NCBI GenBank assembly: GCA_026261815.1
Contig: JAMPIT010000300.1
Coordinates: 1,240,001-1,304,000, forward strand
Origin: Monarcha castaneiventris obscurior
Taxonomy: Eukaryota > Chordata > Aves > Passeriformes > Monarchidae
DNA: 64,000 bases
Direction of reading: 5' to 3'
The translations under genes were made by a program, and so were the position numbers. The notes below the pieces were generated by a model that worked only from the letters and a program-made list of their open reading frames with translations, ran no database searches and was not told where the DNA came from. Positions 47,311 to 59,174 of the stretch are shown here, one piece after another; positions within the stretch are counted from its first letter, which is position 1, and each line of letters starts with the position of its first letter.

Positions 47311-50300
47311 AAGTTACTCAGTAAGAGTGTGGATCTGTGGGTTGTGGCAGCACTGCCACAAGACGAGTAAATATCTCTGCAGAGATCCGTGCATAACTTA
47401 CAGGAAAGTGCTCAAAGTGCCTTTTATACATGGGAACAAGGTATTGGAAATCAAAGGAAACTTTTCCTTCCTCTTTCGGTGCATCAGGCTCTGTTCATCG
47501 CTGGTCACTGCCATTAGAGCTTCTGAGAGTGTAAAACAATCTGCTGTGTGTTTTGCTCCCAGGCATTTCAGCTCATCAGAGCCTGCAGAGTGCTTTTTGC
47601 TGTACTCAGTACATGGAGGGCTGGCACACACAGACGTGGGCATGCAAACCTGGCCTTGGATGTAACTGGAAGCGACTTGAATGTCCTCCTTATAAACCAT
47701 TTTTAACACTTGGAGCAAAATGCAATGAGGAGCAGGGAAGGGGCATGAGTAGGGTGAACACTGGAGGCAACTCTGGCATCTTGTGTATGTGAAGTTAAAT
47801 TAAGAGGAGCTTCTTACAAACTGCCAGGAAGCAAGCCATGCTTGCTTTATTGCAGGAAAACATGGGATTAAAACCCACCTGGGCAAGGGCAGAGAGGCTT
47901 GGTGGCTCCTTTTCACATACTCCTGAGTAAAACTGATTTCACATCCCCGCTGGGGCGCTGTCTGTGTGTGTCGCTTGTTCCTCTGCCCCTGAGATGAGAG
48001 CTGATGGGTGGGGGCTTATTTTATTAGCTTTTTCTTTTTTACAAATGCAAAGTGTCCTGGATTTGTAGGCCATGGCACTACTTTCCAACTCATTATCCAA
48101 ATGCCACAAGAAATGTGGTGAGTCAAGATCTTTATATAAACCCCAAACCCAAGTGAGTTATTTAGAAACTGCAGATGTTTGGGTTGTAAAGAAATGGTGG
48201 AGAGGATTGGGGGTTCACTTCAGAGCTCCTGAAACTGAAAAACTCCTCCTTGTTGAGGCACAGTAACATCCTACAACCAATCCTACAGGAATCAGGGCAA
48301 AGCTAAACCAGCTGCAGAAAGAACATGCTCCTGGAAGGAGCAAAAGCTCCCTATCAAAAGGACTGAGGCAAAAATCAAGAAGTGCTTAAACCCACTGAAA
48401 TGGGTGTGGGTCAGACTGGGTAAGGTACAACAGGTTGGGATTGCAGTGCAAACAGGTGGGTGATAGTTTTCCTCTCCCAAGTGATGTTTCTTCCTTTGGC
48501 CATGCTAGACCAAGTATTCAAAACTGTTCTTTGTAAGAACACCACTGCGTGTAAGAGCTTTCTTCTGGCCTCTCTGACTTTCAGATGGGGTGCTCCAGAG
48601 CTGAAGCTGGAAGCCATCCTAAATTTAGCCTGAAGGAATTAATTCTGGCTTATCCAGTGGCTCTAATTTACTCACAGGTTTATCTGAGGTTCAGGTGTTT
48701 GCTGGCCAGAATAGCTGAGCTTTTTGAGAGCTTCTGGGCAAAGCAGCTGCAGTGACCCAGGCAGGAGTCGCTCTGCAGGGAGCCTTGGAGAGCCCTGCCC
48801 TGCAAAAGGGGGAGGACACAACCACGGTCTGACATCTCTGGTTTCAACAGGGAAAATAAAACCAGGGAAAAGCAGCAGCTTCTCCCCATGGAAGGGATGA
48901 GGAGAAGACTCAAGGTACAGATTGAGACATCCATTGCAGTCTTTGGAATGCTGAGCCTCCCCAGTCCCAGGGCATTGCCAAACCCTGGCTGCTGCCACGG
49001 GAAGCTGCGAGGTGCAGGAGAGAGGCTCCAAGGAACACGCTGGAACCACGTTATGGAGCGTGGAGCTGTCTGATTTGAACATTGCAATTGCTACATGAAA
49101 CAAAGCACCGATAAAAATAGTGTGTTTTCTTGCCATGCTTCATTTCCTTCTGGATAGGCTCAAAATGTCCCTGTTTGATTCTCTTCTTTGTACAACTTCA
49201 GTGAGTCATTGTGATCACAGTGCTCTGGCAGCATCTTGAAAAGCTCTGAAATACAAAATATTTCCCTGAAATTGCCAAATGTTTTACATGGAAGTGGCTA
49301 CATTTCAGATAGTGTGGTCATGATCTTCCTGGGGTTTTAACTCTGTCTGCCTCTGTCCTGTTACTGATATTTTCAAGTAATTGCCCAATGCTTTATGTCT
49401 GTTGGAGAAGGAGTAGTGTATTGTGGTCCATCTCTTCTCCCAAAAAAGTGTTTCCTCCTCCCCCTGAAAGTGTTTATTTTTAGATAATAAAGGGATCATA
49501 GTCCTGCTACGTACACAGACTACTTAAGATCCAGCATCCCTGTCATTTTTGCATGTCTCTCTAAGCATCTGTTGGAAAATAAATCAATCACTCTGTGCGG
49601 GATACCAGACTATATTCCCTGGAATAGATCACATGCAGGGTATTGTCAGTGATCCCTGGGACATTTCCTCAAGCAGAGGTGTGAGGCATGTCCGGGATGA
49701 TTTGCCCACTTGAATGCTAAACTCTCCTCAGAGTGAAGGCTTTTATCACCCCTGCTAAAGCTGCATGTTGTAGCCACTTTGCACATGGAGATCTGGAGAA
49801 TGTGCTATAAAAAGGGACTGCTGAGCTGTGTCTGCTGCCCTGCATTTCTCACTGAGCACACACACCTGTATGGCTCTCCTGAGCTGGAGGTTTGTCTTTA
49901 GCTCCATGGTGACCATGGATAACCTTCAATATCCCCATCAGGTTTCCTCACCTCCAGCACTGCTGGCTGCCTCCCTAATACAGGAATGTCTGTCTGTAAG
50001 GGAGATCATACATGCTGCTTTTGCTTGATCATTGTTACAAGTTACATTCACCTTGGCCACACATTTTTGCTGTAATATATAAAAAACCTACACTTTTTCC
50101 AGTTGAACAAGCTGCCTGTTGAGAGGAGGGTGATGCAGCCAGTGCCTCCTGTGTTTGGATTCGGTGAGGACTCACAGTCTAAGTTTGTGGAGCAGTTGCA
50201 GAGCCCTGTGTGTGTCACAGCTCTGCCATTACCTGTGATGAGGTGCTGAACGTGGGCATCTGGGCTTGACATGCGCTGTTGGCAAAGATTAATTGTCCAG

Positions 50301-52310
50301 ACAGATGCTGTGTCCAGACAAACATCTCGCAGGTACCCAGGCCATATGTTTCTGCAGCATTAATGCTGCCCTGTCTCAGTGCTGGGAGGATATTTTCTGT
50401 CTGATATGGGCCAAGGCAGGTTGAGAAAAGCAATGTCCTGACCCTCGATATCACCACCATCTCTGTCTCTGTAGTGACAGTTTCTAGCAGGATAAAAGCT
50501 GAGAGCAGATTTCTAGAGCATTGTCTGGTTTATCTCTCCTGTTTCCAGGACACTTGTTTAGATTCATCTTCATGAAACCTTGGATATCTAGATTTTGACT
50601 GATAGGTGGTTAATTCATTACATCCATCAGGCTGGGGCAAGAGGTGACAGTGGCTGGGCTGCCAATCAGGGCTTTCGAGCAGAGGACAGGTTTGCTTCTC
50701 TAAAACCTCTATTTCTGTTTGATTTTAAAATTCTAAACATTGTTTTCTTGGGTGTTGCAAGGCTTTTTGGGGGCTTTCAGGACTTTCAGATCTATGAGTG
50801 AGAGTGGCAGAGCAGCAGGGACCGTGGCTGGCAGCAGGGACATTGCAAAGGGACATCCTGACTCCTGCAGGTGCCACGCAGGCGTGACCTTGGGCTGGCT
50901 GGAGGAAGGGGATCAGCAGAGGAGCCTAGGGTGGTGGTGGGGACAGGGACAGCGCTGTTCCTGACGGGTCAGAGGCGTGTTCATCCCCACAGGCCCCTGA
51001 GCAGATGCTGCTCAGGCTCAGGTGCTGCTTCTTGTGTTTGTCACTGTCACCAAACCCACTGAGCTGGGCTGGATTTATGACCCAGAGCTGCAGCCTGCAG
51101 CTCCGGAGGCAGGACGGCAGCGTGGGGAGCAGCCCAGCCTGTCTGTGGATTCTCCTCAGTCACTGCTAGCTCCTGGCATCCCTCGGGTGAGGCAGCCTCC
51201 TTCTCCTGCCTGATGCATTCAGTGCCATCCCAGTACGTTTGACATCACCATCATTTCCATGTTTAGTGAGTTATATATTTTTTTAAATGCTTTGTGACAC
51301 TTGTAAATGAAGCAGGTAGAGAAGGTAGGTTTTGGAAAAGCGGGAACATCTGGTGCTTGCATGTTTTGGTCGCCAACTTTGTGAAATTAATACGGTCCTA
51401 AAGAGAAGAAAAATTACATCTTGAAGTTGTGAGTTAATTAGCTCTGACTCTCAGGTGCTTGGGAACAAGGCTGGGATTGTCACGCTCTGACTGTGGATGG
51501 TTTCTCACACCTGGCACCTTTCCAGGTCATTCTGCAGCAGCAAGAGCAGGACCAGGCTGTTGAGATTGGTTTCTCCCCACATTCAAAGAGGCTTTTGTGG
51601 CCATTGAAATGACCAGTTAGTGGACACAGCATAAGCTTTGTGACCCAGCAGCACCTGTAGCATTTCTTCTGCTGAGAAAAACTAGGATCTGGTGTAAATT
51701 CAGGTCTTAGGGTTTGAAGAAGATAAGGAGGAGGTATTCAAAAGGAGCATCTCCTCCAGTTCCCTGGCTGATCTGGCTTGTTCACAGCCGCTGCAGAAAC
51801 CTGAAGTCATTGCAACAATTACTGGCAAGATCCAGAGTAAAGCTTTAAGAAAATGTGATAAATCAAAATTGATCTTTATTTTTATGTTTGCATAATGTTT
51901 CTACTTCAGTCTGTATAAGATTAATCCTTTTTTGACCTTTTTACTGAGGTTTTGGCAAGCAGCAAATGCAGACTTGAGTGTACTAAATGTCATCCTGTCT
52001 AAAATGCTTAACAACACGGCCTGCACTGGGAAAGCAACACCTTGTTACCACGAGCTGCTAAAGACAGTTGAAACCAGCTCTTGTGAAAACTTGGCCAAGT
52101 GATCTTGCTTCCAATAACTATCCATAATCAGTGTGGAAGCAGGTATGAGTTGGATGCGAGAGCAAAAAAATTAAACACTTCTGTGTTTAAACATCAGGTT
52201 CCTCAAAACTTACTAAAATTGCTTTGTCTGCTGCTGAGTTCATTGGATAAACACACAGAAGGTAATCATTTCGTTGAGATATGTTTTAAAACTCCAGAGG
52301 TGTTTTACAG

Positions 52311-52467
52311 GTCATCAATGCTGCGCTGGCTCTGGCTGCTAAACCCCAAAGCAAACTGGCTCAAGAGAACATGGATCTCTTCAAGGAGCAGTGGGAGAGG
52401 CAGGTCCGTGTGCTGACGGACGCTGTGGATGACATCACTTCCATCGATGACTTCCTGGCTGTATCAG
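52311..52467 (+). CDS. CTNNA1: CTNNA1 exon (about residues 464-516; probably exon 11)
   Basis: This 157-base exon has phase 0 at its start and phase 1 at its end. It follows GTTTTACAG and ends TCAG|GTAAGC, splitting the Glu516 codon. It encodes VINAALALAAKPQSK, then MDLFKEQWERQVRVLTDAVD, then DITSIDDFLAVS, completing M2. The Asp at the position of human Asp503, part of the M2-M3 salt-bridge network that keeps the domain autoinhibited, is present. QWERQ carries Arg where I recall Lys in mammals, a conservative change. Confidence 0.95.
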
Positions 52468-55400
52468 GTAAGCAGGGGTACAGTCTCAGAAATAATCATC
52501 CTCCTAAGAGCTTAGTCCTGGAAATGGGTGGTTTGGATACGTGTTCTGGAGTCTGTGAGGTTTTTGGAAGGGATGGTGGTGTTACACCTCACCTGGTGTC
52601 ACCTCGTGCCCAGCGTGGTGTGAAAGTGCACAGGAGATCTGGTCTCAAGGAGAAGACACTTTATGTCTCAGGATTTGGAATTGCTGGCTGAGCTAAGGGT
52701 GAATTACCATTTAGCTGCTGTAGACAAGCCTCACCAGTAAGTCTGGGAGAAATAGAACATGTTTGTGTCCAAGGTAGGAACTAGCAGAAGAAATGATCCC
52801 TCAGTTCACTTTAGACTCTGCCATGTAAACAAAACTGAGTATCAAACCGTGGTTGTACGAGTTAATTAAAATAAAACTGTTCATACCATGTCAGCTTTAG
52901 TAAAGTTTTAAGAGTTTTTAAAAGAGATTGGATCATTATAATAGATTAATAATTACATTTGGCAAAGTGCTTGACAAGATAATCCATTTTATCAGAATCT
53001 TGATAAAGACCCACTATCAGCTGCTGTGACCTAAAAATAATGGGGGCATCTTTATTTCCACATTGTTTAATTGTGCTCTAGTCAGAGGACACGGAGATGT
53101 AAACACGTGAATTGTGTCTGCAGTAGTGTTCACAAATCAGCACTGCAAGCTGGGATTCTGATTTCCATGGTGCAAGCAGCTTTGGGCATCTCGAGTGACC
53201 TAAAACCCCCAGTTGTAAAGAGAGATTTCACAGGAGGATGTGTGGAGTCAGAAGTACCAGGTGAACACAGCTAGAAAATGTAGATGAAAAATTAATGTCC
53301 TGAATTAGGAGACCATATTTTTTTTATTATTAAAAGAAGAGAGAAAAGTAAAACAGACAAAAGGCCAAATGGTGTTCCTGTGATGAGTCACCTGCATTGT
53401 CATACACGTTGTATTGTGGTTCCCTGGGTTCTGAATAAAAATCCTCTTTGCAATGAGTGAGCATAAACTTCGTGGGCAATTGAGTATCCGAGCTCTTTGT
53501 CGGTGCTCACTGGGGCAGCAGCAGCTGGAATTGCACAGCTTGGAAGGAGCTTGTATCTGGGGAAATCTGTTCAGAGGGAATTGTGTGCTGGAGTTGGAGG
53601 CTCAAGGAAAAGCTGTGAGTCCATGCAAACACAGCCTGTGGAGAGCTGCCAAAGGGCATCTCCCTGGCAGCTGTGCCCCCACAGGGGTCAGCCACTGAAC
53701 TGAGGGCTCTGCATCCTCGTGCAGGACATTTGAGGAACAGGAGCTCTGCTGTGGGAGCTCTGCTCCTCAGCTCATGGTGTGGGCCCAGTGCTGGACTGCG
53801 CTGAACAGCTCCAAGCTGCTTTTTAAGACTGAAGTCACCACAAGCAGGAAGTTGCATCACTCAGTAAAATCACTTTCCTTCCCTTGTAGTCCAGGTGTGG
53901 AACCACAAGACTCGAGTGAGTTGTGGGCAGGACAATCCCATCTTCTGCAGGGATGCAGGTTAGAGCAGAAGTGGGGTTTCTGATTAAATAACCAAATCTA
54001 TTGCATGGCTGTACTCTCAAGAGGTTGGCAGTAAGCAGAGAAGGTTTCTTTCCTAGGGTGGTGGCAGGTTGACTCAGGAGAGTTCACCTCGAGTGATTGC
54101 TCACCACCCAAAATGGAGCCAAGGAAGTGTAGTTTGAGACAACTCCAGACATTCAAGTGCATTCAGTAATTATTTATGTGTGCTATTGAAGAGATGGTAG
54201 AAAAATATTAAAGCAATAAATACTCTTTTAAATATTATTTGTTTGAACTTTGATAAATGTTTTCCATATAAATGCCACAGTTCCAATTCATCTGCTAAAA
54301 GTCTGAACTTCTCTTTGGATAAAGTCGTGGCGGGGATGATTTATGTCGAGTGCTGTTTGGGGTTATTAGGATGTTTGTATCAGTTACTAACTGGGATGGA
54401 AGCAGAATTTAAAGGAGTTCTGGTGAGTGCATGAGTGTGTGCATATATAAATATGTATATAAGCCATCCCACTTTCCTGCCGTGTGGTGTGCTGAAGTAG
54501 AGGCTTCACCATGCAGCATGTGCTACAGAACTCTATCGATTACCCACAAGTAAAGCCTTGATGAAAGAGATGCTGGGTTTAGGTAACAGCAGAACATCAC
54601 AGCAGAAGGATCCTTCAGTGCATGGTGCTGCAGGTGAGCTTGCAGGTGACAGCATTTTTGTAGGTACAGCAGCAGAAGGGCCCTGTTGAGCTAGGGCAGG
54701 GTCTGGGGGAGGCTCACTGTCAGGATGGGAGATGGATGGCACAGGAGCCCTGTAGCCTAGAGATGTCTGTGTGCTCCCAGCCATGAGTGATGTGCAGCTC
54801 AGGGAACTCCAGCATCAGAGGTGCTAGCTGCTGAACAGTCCTTGACAGATTTTTCTCATTTAAGCTGGTGTTAATTGTTCTTTCAACCATTATAAACTGC
54901 TGGCACCTCCATCATCGTGTGCAAAATTCACAGCTGAAGTGTGCTCCATGTGAAGAACCTCCTTGTTTTGCACTGTCACCTCTTTGCTTCATTTGATGCC
55001 CCTACTTGTACTAGAAGATGGTGAAGAGGTTTTTTTCCTCCTCTCTCTTTGTGCTGTTTGCAAACGTGCAGAGTTCTGCCATACACTTTGTCAGTCATCG
55101 CTTTCCTGACTGCAGAGTCTTTGCCTGTTTCATTATTCCTCATTTCTAAGCTCTACTGTACCTTCTGTAATTCTTACCCCTCTTATCAGTGCCTTCCCAA
55201 AGCACTCTGGGTGTGTTGGTGTGCACACTATCTCTGGTTTTTAGAGCAGTTAGCACCGTGTAATTGTCAAAGTCAATGTTCTGAAATTACCTGAATCTCC
55301 CTTGAAACCCTCTTAGAGAACCATTCCATTTGCTGCCCTTTGCTCCTCTGCTGCTGACAGAGGTTTATGCCAGAGCTTGCCCATCCCAGTGGAACTTTTT

Positions 55401-57751
55401 TCAGAAGAGGGTCCCAGTGAATATTGCCAGGATGAACGCTGTATTTACACGTGTGAATGCTCCAGTGTGACCTGGCTCCTGCAGTGCCCCTTGGCAGCAG
55501 AGGCTCGGCATGGAAATAGTTCTGAGACCTTCCACAGGAGATGCAGCAGAGAACCATAGTTGTATTTATGAATCTGTGGCTTCATCTCCCGACTGTTGCT
55601 CTTTGATTTTGGTCTCCTGTAGCCCTCAGATGTCCTCACAGACTGCTGGGGTTGTTTGGAAAAGGATTTCTTAATCCCTTTAATGTGGAGGTGGGTGGAG
55701 GTGGAAGGTGTTTGGTGGGTGTGGATTGAGGATTGACAGTCGTGGGTGACTTTTTATTCTGTAGCTTTTCATAATTTAATGTTAATTTTCTTGTTTGGTC
55801 TAAAAATCATTTCTATGGAAAAAATTCCTTTCCTCTTCCCTTGCTGCCCAACCACACCATTTTCCCTGTAGCTGTTTTGGTGGCACAAGATCCCTTTGCT
55901 GTTGCCTGTGCTGTGCTCTGTTGCTGTGGGATGTTTCTCCTGCTCAGCAGGAGGACAGGGGGGTTTTAATGTGGGGCAATCTTCTCCCATCCCCAGGGGT
56001 GCTGGCGGTGAACCTGTGCTCAGTGTGCCAGTAGGATGTGTTTACACCAGGTGTATTTACAAGAACTCAGCACAGTGTTAGTGTCAGATCTTGTCTGTTA
56101 TCATCCAACTGGAGAATATCATCAGAGCAAATAGACCTGACAGTCCTGGACTTCCCTGGGCCCTTTGCAAGCTGCCCTGTGGGTTATCTCCCTCTAGAAG
56201 GGACTTTCTGGCTACTTCACATCTGCAAAAGGCATTAAATGATCAGCAGACATTTAAATATTCACCTTCATTTTGTCCATGCCTTTTATTAAAGTTCAGA
56301 TAATCCAAAGAGGCTTTTAAATGGTCCGTGGCCTAATTTATTCATTTAGGAATTGAAGCAATAAACAGTCTGTGTTTTGGCCTGGCGCCGAAGCTTTTTC
56401 TTTGGGCTCTTGCAGCTCTCAGGGCTGTCTCTGCTTTAAATACCCTCTGTGCTCGCTGTGGCTCCTGTGCCTGCTCACTGACTTGTCAAATCACTAATGA
56501 ACCTGCTCTTCCCTCTCTCAGGGCCACATTCTGCCCTTAGCTGAACCTGTTCAGGCTGAGTTGCTTCAGAGGGATTTCACAAGTTTAATTTTTGTCCAGG
56601 TTACTTACAGAAGTCTCGCAATATTGCACCTGGCTCTGTTAATTTTATGTAAATCAGGCGTAACTTCCTGCAGCAATCCTTTCAGGCAGTTCCTCCAGAT
56701 CCTCTCCCAGCCAGCTCTGTGAGCTTCTTGTCTCTACAAACTCTTGCAAAATGGCCCTTTTAATACCTGCAGAGGGAATAAGAGCCACTTGCACGGGTTG
56801 GCAGTGTAAAATGATTACGTCAATGGTAATTAACACTGGAAACTATTTTAAGTGACAGAGTAGAAATGTTTCCAAGTTGGTTTCTTACTACCAAATGCTG
56901 GTGTTGGATGATGATATCGAAGCATTGGTCCTGATACATTAAAGTGATCTCTAGCAGAGTTTGGAAGTCTCTAATAACAGTTTGGGATATCTTTAGGGTA
57001 GGTTTCCCCAAATAAGGATCCCAGCTTCTTTAGGCATCTTCAGAAATTTCTTAGAGGGTTTTACCCATTTCAGGCTTCTTGGACTTGATGAATGGGGAAG
57101 ATATCTCTTTACATAACCAGATAATGTATATTAAAAAAGCAAATTGCAAACAGAGGTCTTGCCTTTATTTTGTTTTCCAAACAGTCAGTGAGTGCTGTGT
57201 GGCTGGAATGCTTTCCACATTATTCACTGCGTACATTATGTGTCTCAGATGGGAATGGGCGACTGACAGTATAATGTGCTCTGATGGAATGTGTGTGGCT
57301 GTAGGAAAACACTCTGGAGGAAGCTGGAAACATGCACCAAGTGTCTGTTGGAGTGTTGAGGGGAGTAGGTGTGGTGCTGAGGGAGTGCCCATCGCCCCAC
57401 GTGCAGTGACAGGGGAGTGGTTTGCAGGTATTTGGAATAAGGGCTGGGGCAGTCCAGAGGAGGAATATGGAAAGAAACCAGGGGAGAACTCAGTAGAACT
57501 CAGCTTTCCTGTCCGTAAAATCGAGTACAAACAGGGGTAGGAACTGTGGAGGCCATTTGGTGGATGGACTGATGGCTTTTTGACCTCCTGTGGAAGGGCA
57601 GCTCTTTGCTGGTTGTGGTGACCTTCAAATTAATGCTTGACAGCACCTCCATGGAGCTTTTATAGAGCAGGTCCCACCCTGAGCAACTGCAATGCTGATG
57701 ACTGCGACAGAAGAGACATTACCATCTAAACCCTCCTTCTTTTGCCACCAG
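52468..57751 (+). other. CTNNA1: CTNNA1 intron (5.3 kb)
   Basis: This phase-1 intron runs from GTAAGC to TTGCCACCAG. No repeat family, exon or RNA gene was recognised. The open frames in it are short and unfamiliar. Confidence 0.8.
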
Positions 57752-57952
57752 AGAATCACATTTTAGAAGATGTAAACAAATGTGTCATTGCTCTCCAAGA
57801 AAAAGATGTGGATGGCTTAGACCGCACAGCCGGTGCGATCCGGGGCCGCGCCGCTCGGGTCATTCATGTGGTCACCTCGGAGATGGACAACTACGAACCC
57901 GGAGTCTACACCGAGAAGGTGCTGGAAGCAACCAAGTTACTGTCCAACACAG
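57752..57952 (+). CDS. CTNNA1: CTNNA1 exon (about residues 516-583; probably exon 12)
   Basis: This 201-base exon (phase 1 in, phase 1 out) starts AG AAT CAC after CCACCAG and ends ACAG|GTAAGG. It encodes NHILEDVNKCVIALQEKDVD, then the basic stretch RTAGAIRGRAARVIHVVTSE, then GVYTEKVLEATKLLSNT, the first half of M3. Glu at human position 521 and Arg at 548 and 551, the known salt-bridge residues of the force-sensing interface, all fall in place, which also confirms the numbering. The central codons are much more GC-rich (CGGGGCCGCGCC) than the neighbouring intron. Confidence 0.97.
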
Positions 57953-59022
57953 GTAAGGGTCGTGTACTCCCAGGAGCCCTGGATTCCTCTTGCCTGAAGG
58001 CATGTGGGCAGGTGGGTACCAGTGTACCTGTGGAACCTGTTAAAGACTCAATTTGCTGGAATGCAAATTAGGGGGAGTTGTTTGCAAAGCTGTTTCAAAG
58101 TGAGAAGTGTGACTTTGCTGTGTTCACTGGCCTGAAGCTCAGCAGTGCACAAGGTGTCCCTGTGCGTGCTCGCTGTCGTGGACTGGGCTGTGGGAAGCAA
58201 AAAACACCGGGAATGAGTCCCAGACGTGAGTGAAGGCTTGAAAGTTGTGCTGTGCTCATCTTGGAGTATTGCACCAGGCCCTGCAGCTGTTCAGGGTCCC
58301 AAAGGAAGATCACATTCCCCCAGCAGAATAAATTTGGCATAATAATTAGGGTAAATTTTGTAAAGTATCTTTACAACTGTTGAAAGAGAGTTGTAGGTTG
58401 TGGTGCCCCACACATAAACACCAAATGAGGGTGTTCAGGTGAAGTGCCTGCTGACACCCATACAGGGTGAGGGGTGATTCGGGTGGCTTCAGTGCTAGCC
58501 ACTAGCTGTTGGTTTTGCTTTAATTACTTTGATGAAGAATCAAGGGTGACACTGAAGAAACAGCAGACTCTAACTGGTTCTGGCATGTTCTTCCTGGGGC
58601 ACCATGAGTCACTGAAATGCAGCAGCACAACCTGCCCCCTTCCAGTGCTTCTTAAACGTGAGCTTCCTGATGGTAGTATGACTTTTTTCCCCCCCAAAAA
58701 AATTATGTACATCTGCAGGGAACATCAAACAATCAGTCTTTTATCCCATAGTTTCTAAGGGCTTCCCCAGGTGTTTTCTCCTTGTCCACTAGAAGGGTGT
58801 GATAAACATTTCACTGTCCAGGGGGAAAACACCAAATAGAAGCAGCATAAGCAGAAACTGAGGTGGATTAAGACTTCAGCTCCTGTAAGAAGTGTTGTGA
58901 TTTCAGTGGAAGGACTGCACAGCTTCCAGGATAGTTAAGAGCATGGCACTGGCGAGGGTTCCAGGAAGGGGAAGCAGAGTGGCTCTAGGGTGGGACTGAC
59001 TGGCTGTGTGCTCTGAGTTCAG
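57953..59022 (+). other. CTNNA1: CTNNA1 intron (1.07 kb)
   Basis: This phase-1 intron lies between GTAAGG and CTGAGTTCAG. Nothing else is recognisable in it. Confidence 0.85.
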
Positions 59023-59174
59023 TCATGCCGCGCTTCACGGAGCAAGTGGAGGCTGCAGTGGAAGCCCTGAGCTCCGACCCTGCCCAGCCCATGGATGAGA
59101 ACGAGTTCATCGACGCCTCCCGGCTGGTGTACGACGGCATCCGGGACATCAGGAAAGCCGTGCTGATGATCCGG
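59023..59174 (+). CDS. CTNNA1: CTNNA1 exon (about residues 583-633; probably exon 13)
   Basis: This 152-base exon starts TC ATG CCG, completing Val583, and ends ATC CGG|GTGAGC in phase 0. It encodes MPRFTEQVEAAVEALSSDPA, then QPMDENEFIDASRLVYDGIR, then DIRKAVLMIR, the second half of M3 and the end of the modulatory domain (the M fragment usually studied ends at Arg633). SSDPAQPMDE favours CTNNA1 over CTNNA2. Confidence 0.96.

Larger units (their letters stand above)
40945..52310 (+). other. CTNNA1: CTNNA1 intron (11.4 kb)
   Basis: This phase-0 intron runs from GTAAGG to GTGTTTTACAG. It contains one CR1 (46900-47310), an AT-rich block with a 53-base tandem duplication (44421-44526), a CAG-type trinucleotide run and a poly(A)/pyrimidine pair. 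No exon or gene was recognised in the remainder. Confidence 0.8.

Noticed and set aside
57079..57540. 153-codon plus-strand open frame just upstream of the residue 516-583 exon
   Set aside because: It is not in the CTNNA1 reading path, ends before the splice acceptor at 57751, and resembles no known protein.
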